Below, in pieces: positions 40,584 to 48,312 of a DNA stretch of 64,000 bases (its first letter is position 1; every line of letters begins with the position of its first letter). Position numbers and translations under genes: made by a program. This stretch comes from Streptomyces sp. AJS327 (GTDB taxonomy: Bacteria; Actinomycetota; Actinomycetes; Streptomycetales; Streptomycetaceae): contig NZ_SKBR01000003.1 in NCBI RefSeq assembly GCF_013450295.1, positions 868,001-932,000 on the forward strand, in the 5' to 3' direction. The notes beneath the pieces are model-generated. The model did not search any database, was not told the DNA's origin, and saw only the letters and a program-made list of their open reading frames with translations.

Positions 40584-43163
40584 GTGGTGGAGCAGCTGGC
40601 GCAGCACGATCCGCGACGGATCGGCCCGTTCGAGGTGCTCGGCCGACTCGGCGCCGGCGGCATGGGCCTGGTCTATCTCGCGCGCTCGGCCTCCGGGCGG
40701 CGCGTGGCGATCAAGACGGTGCGGACCGAACTCGCCGAAGACCAGCTGTTCCGGGTGCGGTTCACACGGGAGGTGGAGGCGGCCCGGGCCGTCAGCGGCT
40801 TCTACACCGCGGCCGTGGTCGACGCCGACCCGAGGGCCGCGGTGCCCTGGCTGGCCACCGCGTACGTGCCGGCGCCCTCGCTGGAGGAGATAGTCACCGA
40901 GTGCGGGCCGTTGCCGGTGCAGGCGGTGCGGTGGCTGGCCGCCGGGGTGGCGGAGGCGCTCCAGTCCATTCACGGGGCCGGGCTGGTACACCGTGATCTG
41001 AAGCCGTCCAACGTGCTGGTCATGGAGGACGGCCCGCGCGTCATCGACTTCGGTATCGCCTCGGGTGTCTCCAACACCCGGCTCACCATGACCAACGTGG
41101 CGGTGGGCACCCCCGCCTACATGTCGCCCGAGCAGGCGCGCGACTCCCGCAGCGTGACGGGCGCCAGCGACGTCTTCTCGCTCGCCTCCACCCTGGTCTT
41201 CGCGGCCACCGGCCACGCCCCGTTCCACGGCGCCAACCCCGTCGAGACGGTCTTCATGCTGCTGCGCGAGGGTCCCGACCTGGAGGGTCTGCCCGACCAG
41301 CTGTGGTCGCTGATCGACTCCTGTATGCGGATGGAGGCCGACGAGCGGCCCACCCCCGCGGACCTCCAGTCCCAGCTCGCGCCCCACCTGTTCGGCGCGG
41401 GCGGGGACGACAGCGGCACCGTCTCCGCGTGGCTGCCCAGCAACGCCGTCTCCCTGATCATGCGCCGCCGGGGTATGCGCCCGGCCCGCAGGCGCCCCGC
41501 CGAGGAGCCGCCGCGGCAGCCCGGACCCGAGGCGCCGCAGGCGCCGCCGTCCGCCGGCCCCGGCGCCTCCGCGTATCCGGCGCCGCCCGGGCCCGAGGCG
41601 CCTCCGGCGCACCAGCCGCCCCGGCACGCGGCACCGCCGTCCCCGGTCGAGCCCCTGCCGGTGGACGACGGTGCCGGGCACCGCATCCCGGGCGGGCCCG
41701 GCGGTCCGGCCGCTGTGGGCTCCGCCCCCGCCGACCCGAGCCGTGTCCCGGCGCCGCCCGCCCCGTCGCCCGACTCGGCGCCGCCCTCGTCCGGGGTCGC
41801 GGAGTCCGCCGGATCGATCGCCTCGCCTCCGGTCGCGCCCGCCGACCCGGTCCGGCTGCCCGGTTCGCACGTGCCGATCGGGCCCGGTCCGCGCCGCGCG
41901 GAGGACGCCCGCGAGCCGGAGGCCGGACCGGCCACCGGGTGGGTGCGCCCGCCGAACGGTGCTCAGCCTCCGGGCGTCGGCTCCGGGGCGCCACCGGCGG
42001 CTCCGGCCCAGCCCGCGCCGCCGTCGGAGCCGCCGCGCTGGCGGCCGTGGCGCTTCCGGATGTCGAACGAGGTGTGGGGCACCCCGGTCGTCGCGGACAA
42101 CCTGCTCTACGTCACCTCCTTCGAGGTGCACGCGCTCGATGTGGCCAGCGGGCGGCGGCAGTTCAAGACACGGGAGGTCGCCTGGTCCATGGCGGTCTCC
42201 GGCGGACGGGTGCACGCCTCGGACGGCCCGAGCCTGTACGCGCTGGACGCGCAGGACGGTTCGGAGGGCTGGCGGCTGGCCACCGACGGCTGGGTGTACG
42301 CCCTCCAGGTGGATCGCGGCACCGTCGTCACCGGTACCCGGGGCGGCGGCGTGCAGGCGTGGGAGGCGGCCAGCGGCGAGCAGTTGTGGCAACTCTCCGG
42401 CGCGCAGGCCGACTTCGAGACCCCTGAGGCGGGGCCGGTGATCCAGGACGGCACCGTCTACACCTGGGGGGACGGGCGGCTGTACGCGCTGGAGGCGCGT
42501 ACCGGGGCGGAACGCTGGTCCTACCCGGTGGGGGACGCCTCCGCGACCGGCGGGGTGCCGGTGCGGCTGACCGTCGCGGGGGACTCCACCGTCTATGTCT
42601 GCGCGGGATCACGGGTGTTCGCCCTCGACGTGGCGACCGGCACCGAGCGGTGGCGCTTCGACGCGCCCGCCGCCTTCCTCTCCCCGGCCGCCTTCGCGCC
42701 GGGCCCGGCGGTGGCGGGCGGCGGCATCTACCTCGCGGACTACCTCGGCACCGTGTACGCCCTGGACGCGGTCAACGGCCACGACCGCTGGCGGATCGCG
42801 ACCGAGGCGCGCCACTCGGTGCACCCGGTGGTGGTGGCCGACGGCCTGGTGCACCTGGGCAGCGGCGGCGCGCTGTACACCCTGGACGCGGTGAGCGGCA
42901 CCCCGCGCTGGCGGTTCGCGGCGGGCGCCGACGTGGTCGGAGGGCCCGTCGTGGCCTCGGGCCGGGTGCACTTCGGCTCCGCGGACCACTGCCTGTACAC
43001 GGTGGACGCGGTCGGCGGCCAGCTGCGGTGGAAGCTGGCCACCGGCGGGGAGATCACCGGTTCGCCGGTGGCCGCCGGGGGTGTGGTGTACGCGTGCAGC
43101 AAGGACCGCTGTGTGTACGCGCTGGACGCCGAACGCGGCACCGGCCAGTCCCGCCCCAACTGA
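40584..43163 (+). CDS. afsK: Ser/Thr protein kinase AfsK with PQQ-like beta-propeller
   Basis: 859 residues. The kinase domain (about 15-275) has the G-loop LGRLGAGGMGLVYLA, VAIK lysine, HRDLKPSNVLV (catalytic Asp about 138), DFG and the activation loop TRLTMTNVAVGTPAYMSPEQ containing the autophosphorylated threonines. A Pro-rich linker (about 300-490) leads to a C-terminal eight-bladed-type PQQ/WD-like propeller with repeated 'ALDAxxGxxxWR' units (for example YALDAVNGHDRWR, YTLDAVSGTPRWR). This matches AfsK of S. coelicolor (799 residues), which phosphorylates AfsR and influences hyphal branching via DivIVA. There is no transmembrane segment; AfsK is a peripheral membrane protein. GTG 40584 follows GGGGAGGTGG. 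It is a little longer than the S. coelicolor protein because of the linker. Confidence 0.95.
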   Translation: MVEQLAQHDPRRIGPFEVLGRLGAGGMGLVYLARSASGRRVAIKTVRTELAEDQLFRVRFTREVEAARAVSGFYTAAVVDADPRAAVPWLATAYVPAPSLEEIVTECGPLPVQAVRWLAAGVAEALQSIHGAGLVHRDLKPSNVLVMEDGPRVIDFGIASGVSNTRLTMTNVAVGTPAYMSPEQARDSRSVTGASDVFSLASTLVFAATGHAPFHGANPVETVFMLLREGPDLEGLPDQLWSLIDSCMRMEADERPTPADLQSQLAPHLFGAGGDDSGTVSAWLPSNAVSLIMRRRGMRPARRRPAEEPPRQPGPEAPQAPPSAGPGASAYPAPPGPEAPPAHQPPRHAAPPSPVEPLPVDDGAGHRIPGGPGGPAAVGSAPADPSRVPAPPAPSPDSAPPSSGVAESAGSIASPPVAPADPVRLPGSHVPIGPGPRRAEDAREPEAGPATGWVRPPNGAQPPGVGSGAPPAAPAQPAPPSEPPRWRPWRFRMSNEVWGTPVVADNLLYVTSFEVHALDVASGRRQFKTREVAWSMAVSGGRVHASDGPSLYALDAQDGSEGWRLATDGWVYALQVDRGTVVTGTRGGGVQAWEAASGEQLWQLSGAQADFETPEAGPVIQDGTVYTWGDGRLYALEARTGAERWSYPVGDASATGGVPVRLTVAGDSTVYVCAGSRVFALDVATGTERWRFDAPAAFLSPAAFAPGPAVAGGGIYLADYLGTVYALDAVNGHDRWRIATEARHSVHPVVVADGLVHLGSGGALYTLDAVSGTPRWRFAAGADVVGGPVVASGRVHFGSADHCLYTVDAVGGQLRWKLATGGEITGSPVAAGGVVYACSKDRCVYALDAERGTGQSRPN

Positions 43164-43217
43164 CCCCGCCAGCAGGCCCGTAGCCCGCGTAGCGCTGTTC
43201 CCGGCCGGGTCCAGCCC

Positions 43218-43275
43218 GGGACTCGGCACGGACTCAGTACGGACTCAGTGCGGACCCAGCCCGGGACTCAGTCCG
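43218..43275. repeat. 11-bp tandem repeats between convergent afsK and the membrane-protein gene
   Basis: CGGACTCAGTA/G units at 43229-43239 and 43240-43250, with degenerate copies on both sides. The array sits in the 104-bp convergent gap where termination is expected. Confidence 0.6.
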
Positions 43276-44356
43276 GGGGGATGCGGGGCAGCCGCTGGGT
43301 GCTGCCCGGCTCGTCGTCCGGCCCGCCCCGCTCGCCTCCGCTCCGGCGGTGCCCGCCCCCGTGGTGCCCGCCCCGCTCGTCCGCGTCCCACTCGTCAGCG
43401 GCGGGTTCCCGCCCGGGAGGGGCCGGAGGGTGGTCGGGGGGCGGCGGGGCCGTGGCGGGCGGCGGTGGCTGGACCGGTGACCGGGCCGGGGGCTCCGCCC
43501 CGTCGGGCGGCGGCCCCGGACGCGGTTCTCCCGCCCCCGGATACGGCCACCCGGGTTCCCCGTACGCCGCACGGGGGTCCGGCTCACCGGAGGGACCCGG
43601 GGGCACGGGGCGACCCGGGGGCGTCGTGGCGCTCTCCGGTGGCGGATATCCGTACCCCTCGCCGTACGGCCCGTACGAACCAGCCGTGCCGTACGAACCA
43701 GCCGTGCCGTACGAGCCGGGTGGCCCGTACGAGCCAGCCGAACCGTACGGGCCGGACGGGCCGGGGGAACCGGCGGGGCCGTACGGACCGGCGGGGCCGT
43801 GGGAGCTGTGCGGGCCGCCGGGCGGGCCGTACGCGCCGGGGTGCTGCCCGGCGTCCGGTGGCCCGTACGGGGCATAGGGCTCGGGGTCGAACTCCTCGTC
43901 AACGGGGACGGGTTGGGGACGAGGACGGCGCCGAGCGAAGCGGTGGGGCGGCATCGTCCGGGCGCCGAGCAGGATCAGCAGACCGCCCCCGAGGGCGTAG
44001 GCGACACCGGCGCCGAGCCCCTCACCACTCCCGCTGACGCTCAGGCTGCCGGCCGCCTGCGCCTGCCGCACCATCCACAGCACGGTGAAGCCCAAAACGA
44101 GCACCGCGGGCAGAAGCAACAGCAGACGGCTCCGGGCCAGCAGCGCGACCACCGTGAGCACGGCGGCGACAAGCAGCGGGAGGAACAGCCCGTCGAACAG
44201 CGCGGCGCCGCTCTGGGTGATCCCGCCGCTCTCGAACAGTTCCGCCACGCGGTAGTCCCGCCCCGTACGTCCGCGGTACCAGGGGCGGTAGGTGCTGAAG
44301 ACGGCCGCCGCCGCGCCGAGGAGGGCGAGCAGACCACCGAGAGCGCTTCTCACCAT
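43268..44356 (-). CDS. four-span membrane protein with Gly-Tyr-Pro-rich cytosolic tail
   Basis: 362 residues. Four hydrophobic segments lie within the first 135 residues (ALGGLLALLGAAAAVFSTYR, GLFLPLLVAAVLTVVALLAR, LLLLLPAVLVLGFTVLWMVR, GAGVAYALGGGLLILLGART). A tail of about 225 residues follows, built of GPYGxAG/SYG repeats and proline runs, ending GSTQRLPRIPPD. The tail is disordered and prone to condensation by composition. The terminal TQ motif resembles those of the proline-rich membrane protein at 12742-14841 and could be a phosphorylation site for the adjacent kinase AfsK (inference). ATG 44356. It corresponds by position to the gene between afsK and afsS in S. coelicolor. No known function. 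Confidence 0.8.
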   Translation of the reverse strand: MVRSALGGLLALLGAAAAVFSTYRPWYRGRTGRDYRVAELFESGGITQSGAALFDGLFLPLLVAAVLTVVALLARSRLLLLLPAVLVLGFTVLWMVRQAQAAGSLSVSGSGEGLGAGVAYALGGGLLILLGARTMPPHRFARRRPRPQPVPVDEEFDPEPYAPYGPPDAGQHPGAYGPPGGPHSSHGPAGPYGPAGSPGPSGPYGSAGSYGPPGSYGTAGSYGTAGSYGPYGEGYGYPPPESATTPPGRPVPPGPSGEPDPRAAYGEPGWPYPGAGEPRPGPPPDGAEPPARSPVQPPPPATAPPPPDHPPAPPGREPAADEWDADERGGHHGGGHRRSGGERGGPDDEPGSTQRLPRIPPD

Positions 44357-44848
44357 CGCAACGTCGCCTCGCTTTCCGTCTCGACGCTACGTCCGGCCCC
44401 CGGCCGCCGCACCCCGGCCGTGGGCCCGCCAGACACCGGACGGACCGGCCGGGCGGAACCGGACCCGGCGGACCGGACCGGGCGGGACCGGGAATGGGGG
44501 GGCGAGGGGGTGAGGGCGGGTGACGGGCGGGATCGGCCAGGCTGGTGACGACGGACGAGAAGGCGCCGGAAGGACAGCGACCAGGAGGGGACGAGCGGGA
44601 CCGGGAGGGATGGGACGGGGAAAGGACGGGAGGGCGTGCCGGAGGTGGCGCCGGTGCGGGAGCAGGGTGGAGGGACGGGCGGGGGAGCCGTGAGTGACGC
44701 TGCGCCGTGGACGCGACGGGCCGATACTGGGGGCCTCGGGCACCCGTCCCCGGTGGGTTCCGGACGCGCGGCCCCGCGCACGGGAACCCCGGCGACCGAG
44801 AGGGCCCCGGAGACCGCGTCACCGCCACGCGTCCGTTGGAGGAGAACC
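44357..44848. other. gene-free divergent spacer
   Basis: 490 bp, mostly G/A-rich (GGGACGGG-type) sequence without a supported frame. It separates the membrane-protein gene from the flavoprotein gene, and I found no clear promoter. Confidence 0.4.
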
Positions 44849-45274
44849 GTGCCCCTGTCCCACGAAGAGCGCGAACTGTTCCTTTCCGAACCGCACATCG
44901 GCGCCCTGTCGGTGGAGGGCGATCCGGGACGGGCCCCGCTGACCGTGCCGGTCTGGTACCTCTACGAACCGGGCGCCGACCTCCGCGTGCTGACCGGCGC
45001 CGACTCCCGCAAGGCCCGTCTGATCCGGGCTGCTGGACGGTTCAGCTTGCTGGCCGAACGCGTGCGCCCCACGGTGCGTTACGTCTCCGTCGAGGGCACG
45101 GTGGTGGAGAGCCGCGCGGGGACGGATGACGACCTCCGGCAGTTCGCGACGCGCTACCTGCCCGCCGAGAAGGTGGCGAACTACGTGGAGTTCGCCAGTC
45201 AGGACCATGGACCGACGGTCCTCTTCCGGCTGCGCCCCGACCACTGGTTCAGCTCCGACCTCGGTCCGCTCTGA
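44849..45274 (+). CDS. PPOX-class (split-barrel) flavin-binding protein
   Basis: 141 residues. The split-barrel fold of the pyridoxamine-oxidase-like/F420-dependent family is recognisable: the SEPHIGALSVEGDPGRAPLT and VPVWYLYEPGADLRVLTGAD strands, SRKARLIRAAGRFSLLAERV, and YVSVEGTVVESR. It probably binds FMN, F420 or haem; the reaction is unknown. GTG 44849 follows GGAGGAG with perfect spacing. The long in-frame extension upstream (from 44636) is low-complexity and is not included. It lies inside the afsK-afsR region but is not known to me as part of that system. Confidence 0.87.
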   Translation: MPLSHEERELFLSEPHIGALSVEGDPGRAPLTVPVWYLYEPGADLRVLTGADSRKARLIRAAGRFSLLAERVRPTVRYVSVEGTVVESRAGTDDDLRQFATRYLPAEKVANYVEFASQDHGPTVLFRLRPDHWFSSDLGPL

Positions 45275-45702
45275 ACGCGGCTGAACGCGGCTGAACGCGG
45301 CTGAGCGCGCTGAACACACCGAACGAAGACCGAACACGAACCCACGGGCGGACACCAGGAGTTCGAGGATGACCCCGGGACGGAGCGAGCCGGACGCCCG
45401 GCTTCGCGCCCCGGACCGGAGCGTCCGGTGCCCGGCGGAGCGAACCCGGTGCCCGGGAAGGAGGAAGCACCCGGGTGCTAACCCGTTGTGCCGCGCCGAC
45501 GGAGTTGGGCAAGCTGGGCAGGCGGCTGAGGCGGCTGAGGCGGCTGAGGCGGCTGAGGCGGCTGAGGCGGCTGAGGCGGCTGAGGCGGCTGAGGCGGCTG
45601 AGGCGGCTGAGGCGGCTGAGGCCGGGGAGCCGGGTCCGAGGGGGCGGGAGCCGGGGAGCCGGCGAGCCGTGCGAAGCCGCGAGAGCCGAAGAACCGTGAG
45701 AG
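45275..45702. other. repeat-filled spacer
   Basis: Three tandem CTGAACGCGG copies occur right after the previous stop (45271-45300), then the 9-bp array at 45521-45619. A frame from ATG 45369 with a good SD encodes (AEA)n through the array, but afterwards it only shadows the next gene. Confidence 0.5.
45521..45619. repeat. perfect 9-bp tandem repeat, 11 copies of GGCGGCTGA
   Basis: Eleven exact copies with no mismatch over 99 bp. Perfect identity implies recent expansion or contraction. On the plus strand one frame reads (Ala-Glu-Ala)n, another (Arg-Arg-Leu)n. Confidence 0.95.
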
Positions 45703-46593
45703 GTGGGGGAGTTGAGCGAGACAGGGGAGCCGCGCGCGGAACCGGTCCTGGAGACCGCCTACCGGACGGTGTTCGACGGCTGGCCGACCGCCGAACCGGC
45801 GCCCGACGGACTGCTGGTGCTCTCCGGTGAGTTGACCTCGGACGAGGTCGGACTGGCCCTCGCCGTCCTCGTTGACTACAACCAGTGCGACCCGGATGGC
45901 CCGGACGACCGGGGCTCGGAGTCAGACCCGGCCATGAACCTCCCGAACCTGGCTCCGGCCCCGGACCCGGACCCGGCCTCGGACCTGGTTCCGGGTCTGA
46001 ACCCGGCTTCCACTCCGGATCCGGTCCCGGGCTCGGAGGGGGAAGCCGCCCTGCGCAGACTGGGCCAACTGACCCGCGTGGAACATCTGTTGATACCTGG
46101 AGGGCTTCGCCTCCGTGACCCGGCGACCGGCCGGACCATCACCCCCGGCTGCTGCTCCGGCCTGGAGGACTGGCCCGAGTGGACCGAACTGTTCGACGGC
46201 GAAGTGCCCTGGCTCGGCCACGATCCGACACCCCAGGTGGAACTCCGGGGAACCACGGCCTACTTCTGGCCCGACGCACGTCGAACCCCCTCCACCGGCG
46301 ACGGCGACGCGGACCGCGCGGACCGCCGCCCCACCCCGACGGACGGATTCCCCAGCTCGACGGCCGACGCGGGGCCGCGCGACCCGGAACAGTCACTCGA
46401 CACGGCACTGGTGGTGGACGCCGACTGCCTGGAGCGTCTCCTCACGGAGGTCCGGGAGGACTTGCACGGATTCGTAGCCGCGGTCGAGCGCTGGGCCCTG
46501 CGGTACGCCCCCACGCACCTCACCGCGCTGCGGGAGTCGCTGACGGACGGGCTGGCCCTCAGCGACGACGTTCCCTCCGGCCGAACTGGATGA
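45703..46593 (+). CDS. hypothetical soluble protein
   Basis: 296 residues; I do not recognise a family. The N-terminal half (ETAYRTVFDGWPTAEPAPDG, LTSDEVGLALAVLVDYNQCD) and the centre (GLRLRDPATGRTITPGCCSG, LEDWPEWTELFDGEVPWLGH) look like a folded domain with a Cys-Cys pair. It is interrupted by a DPDP/SDPV-rich linker of about 35 residues. The C-terminus is helical (CLERLLTEVREDLHGFVAAV, RWALRYAPTHLTALRESL). GTG 45703 is the first start after the repeat array; TTG 45712 is possible. Its last 35 bp overlap the convergent membrane-protein gene, so one of the two may be longer than in relatives. Confidence 0.65.
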   Translation: MGELSETGEPRAEPVLETAYRTVFDGWPTAEPAPDGLLVLSGELTSDEVGLALAVLVDYNQCDPDGPDDRGSESDPAMNLPNLAPAPDPDPASDLVPGLNPASTPDPVPGSEGEAALRRLGQLTRVEHLLIPGGLRLRDPATGRTITPGCCSGLEDWPEWTELFDGEVPWLGHDPTPQVELRGTTAYFWPDARRTPSTGDGDADRADRRPTPTDGFPSSTADAGPRDPEQSLDTALVVDADCLERLLTEVREDLHGFVAAVERWALRYAPTHLTALRESLTDGLALSDDVPSGRTG

Positions 46594-46840
46594 TCGAGGC
46601 GCAGGCGAGCGCCGTTCCCGCGAGGGCCGCTCCGGTCAGCGTCAGCACCCCGAGGACGCCGTCCCCGTCCAGCAGGCCACGGATCGCCGCGGCGAACCCA
46701 CCGGCCGCGACCACCACCCCCAGGACGAAGGTGTGGTGGCTGGTCAGGGACAGCAACACCCGGCCGACACCACGCCAGCCGGGCCGCCGGGCAGGCGAAC
46801 GCCGGTGCCCCGACGGTCGGTTGGCTTCGCCCTGACTCAT
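46559..46840 (-). CDS. small two-span membrane protein
   Basis: 93 residues with an Arg-rich N-terminus, two hydrophobic helices (HTFVLGVVVAAGGFAAAIRG and VLGVLTLTGAALAGTALACA) and a basic end (QFGRRERRR). The function is unknown. ATG 46840. The 3' end overlaps the convergent hypothetical gene by 35 bp. No strong SD precedes it. Third-position GC bias supports coding, but homology is not recognised. Confidence 0.6.
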   Translation of the reverse strand: MSQGEANRPSGHRRSPARRPGWRGVGRVLLSLTSHHTFVLGVVVAAGGFAAAIRGLLDGDGVLGVLTLTGAALAGTALACASIIQFGRRERRR

Positions 46841-47183
46841 GACCCGCGCTTCCGGTTCGCCCGCCGAGCTTCGGTGCTCAGGGGTTCCGGCCGTGACGCT
46901 CCCCGGGGCGCGCCCCGGGTACGGCGACGGGAGGCCGGCGACCATACGGACGCTTCTCACCGTACGGCACCCGGACGGACGGAACCCGGCCGGTGGTCCG
47001 GCCAGGCAACCACCGGCCCGCCACGCCCCCATGGACACGGCTGGTCTCCACCGTCTCCATGCCCCGATGCCCCAAGACGACGCGGCGCCCGGACCGTTGG
47101 GGTCCGGGCGCCGGTGCTGTATCCGGTGGTGCCGAGGTGCGGTCGGCGGTACCGATGGGTGGGAGCGTGTGCGCCCAGGGCGG
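46841..47183. other. spacer carrying terminators
   Basis: No gene; it holds the two hairpins listed separately (47084-47112 and the left arm of 47174-47194). Overlapping frames on both strands are shadows. Confidence 0.5.
47084..47112. terminator. perfect 12-bp hairpin
   Basis: GGCGCCCGGACC (47084-47095), loop GTTGG, GGTCCGGGCGCC (47101-47112). It lies 70 bp after the stop of the secreted DEHH-repeat gene and functions equally on both strands. Confidence 0.75.
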
Positions 47184-47194
47184 TCAGCCCTGGG
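47174..47194 (-). terminator. hairpin spanning the stop codon of the DEHH-repeat gene
   Basis: CCCAGGGC-GGTCA-GCCCTGGG: a perfect 8-bp stem whose loop contains the TGA stop. It may terminate transcription or protect the mRNA 3' end. Confidence 0.6.
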
Positions 47195-47369
47195 TCGTGA
47201 GGCCCCGTGCCTCCGAGCTGTGGTGCTCGTCCGACCCGAGCGGGCCCGACGAGCTGTGGTGTTCGTCGCCACCGGTGACCTGGTAGTCCGCCGCTGCGGG
47301 GGCGGCCATAGCGCCGAGGGCGCCCGCGGTGGCTGCGCATATGACGAGGATCTTCTTCACACGGGACAT
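47184..47369 (-). CDS. small secreted protein with AfsS-like DEHHSS repeats
   Basis: 61 residues. An N-terminal Sec signal peptide (MSRVKKILVICAATAGALGA, cleavage near APAAADYQ) leaves a mature peptide of about 34 residues with two copies of DEHHSS (GGDEHHSSSGPLGSDEHHSS). The DEHH core is the one repeated in the neighbouring AfsS. ATG 47369 follows TAGGAGC, an excellent SD. I know no characterised homologue. The acidic/His-rich repeats could bind metal or mimic AfsS outside the cell. It lies 219 bp downstream of afsS on the same strand, beyond a terminator hairpin, so it probably has its own promoter. Confidence 0.8.
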   Translation of the reverse strand: MSRVKKILVICAATAGALGAMAAPAAADYQVTGGDEHHSSSGPLGSDEHHSSEARGLTTQG

Positions 47370-47517
47370 GCGGGGCTCCTAGATGAGGGGTCACGGAATA
47401 CGGGATAACCCGGTTTTCGAGACGGGAAGCATCCGGCTCTCGGCTGACTGACACGTCGACCGTCGGACGGCGAACCAGCCGTCGTCCGTAGAGCTGTTGA
47501 GTTGTCAACGCTCAGCG

Positions 47518-47562
47518 GGGCCGCTGCCGATCGCTCCCCCTCTGCGCTATCGACAGCGGCCC
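47518..47562 (-). terminator. terminator after afsS
   Basis: GGGCCGCTG (47518-47526) pairs with CAGCGGCCC (47554-47562), extended by inner CGAT/ATCG pairing; the hairpin begins 27 bp after the afsS stop. Confidence 0.65.
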
Positions 47563-47588
47563 TCGCGTGTCCCCCGTGGCGGTTGGCC

Positions 47589-47756
47589 TTACTCAGCGGG
47601 AGTGCTGGTCCCGTGGTGCTCCTCGGTGCCGGGGCCGCCCGTGCCGTGGTGCTCGTCGGTGGTGCCGGGCATACCCGTCCCGTGGTGCTCGTCGCTCCCA
47701 GGGACACTCGTTGGACGCTTGTCGTTCTTCTGGTTCTTCTTCTCGTGGGTGGCCAT
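47589..47756 (-). CDS. afsS: AfsS, small activator of secondary metabolism
   Basis: 55 residues. A Lys-rich N-terminus (MATHEKKNQKNDKRPTSVPG) is followed by three repeats: SDEHHGTG, TDEHHGTG and EEHHGTS. Three 'DEHH' repeats are the signature of AfsS (63 residues in S. coelicolor), the AfsR-dependent activator of actinorhodin and undecylprodigiosin synthesis. Position downstream of afsR on the same strand is also as known. ATG 47756 follows AAGGAG. Expression should be driven by phosphorylated AfsR through the direct-repeat site at 47925-47946. How AfsS acts is not known; no DNA-binding domain is visible. Confidence 0.92.
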   Translation of the reverse strand: MATHEKKNQKNDKRPTSVPGSDEHHGTGMPGTTDEHHGTGGPGTEEHHGTSTPAE

Positions 47757-48312
47757 GTCTGAAACTCCTTGGGCAGGCTTGACATTGACGCACTCGCCCG
47801 GCGGCTCCCCCGTGGGCCGCCGGGCGGGTGTCTCACGGCCGCTCACCGTATGGGACAGCGGCTTCCCCCAATCAATCCGCCTGCCCCCCGCGGCGACGGA
47901 TCGAATGAGTCGAGCATGACGCGTCGCGATAAACGAACGATGAACGATTGATGCGCGCCCCGTCTATCGGCCTCCCGCCGCTCCGCCGCGCTCGCGGTCG
48001 GCGCCCAACTCAACGCCCTGACCTGCCCGTTCACTGATCGCACGCACCTCTCCCACCGCCCGTCGGACTAAACCCCCACCAGCAACCGACAGTTGATCTT
48101 CCAGTACCCCAACACCCAGCAGACGGCACCCAGCACCCAGCAGACGGCGGACGGCAGGTGGCAGACGTCAGGCGGCGAATGGGAGTTGTCGGCGGTGGGC
48201 GGCAGCCAGTGGGCGGCGGGCTGCCGGGCCCCCGATCCGGACCGGACCGGGGGGCTCGGCACTCGAAGTCGCCGCCGGGCCCCCGCGTCGTCGGTCCGTG
48301 GTCGTCTCCGGG
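47757..48312. other. afsR-afsS intergenic region
   Basis: It carries the afsS promoter with the AfsR-type box and is unusually AT-rich at 47900-47960. Next to the afsR 3' end, a CACCCAGCAGACGGC unit is duplicated (48114-48148). No additional gene. Confidence 0.6.
47925..47946 (-). promoter_or_regulatory. AfsR (SARP) binding site of afsS
   Basis: On the minus strand two contiguous 11-bp direct repeats, CGTTCATCGTT and CGTTTATCGCG, differ at three positions. SARP regulators bind 11-bp-spaced direct repeats overlapping the -35 region, and AfsR is known to do so at afsS. A CATGCT (47916-47911) lies at a plausible -10 distance. Confidence 0.8.

Noticed and set aside
45369..45830. Frame from ATG 45369 encoding an (AEA)n repeat
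   Set aside because: After the repeat it continues as an out-of-frame shadow of the gene at 45703. Kept only as a remark about the VNTR.
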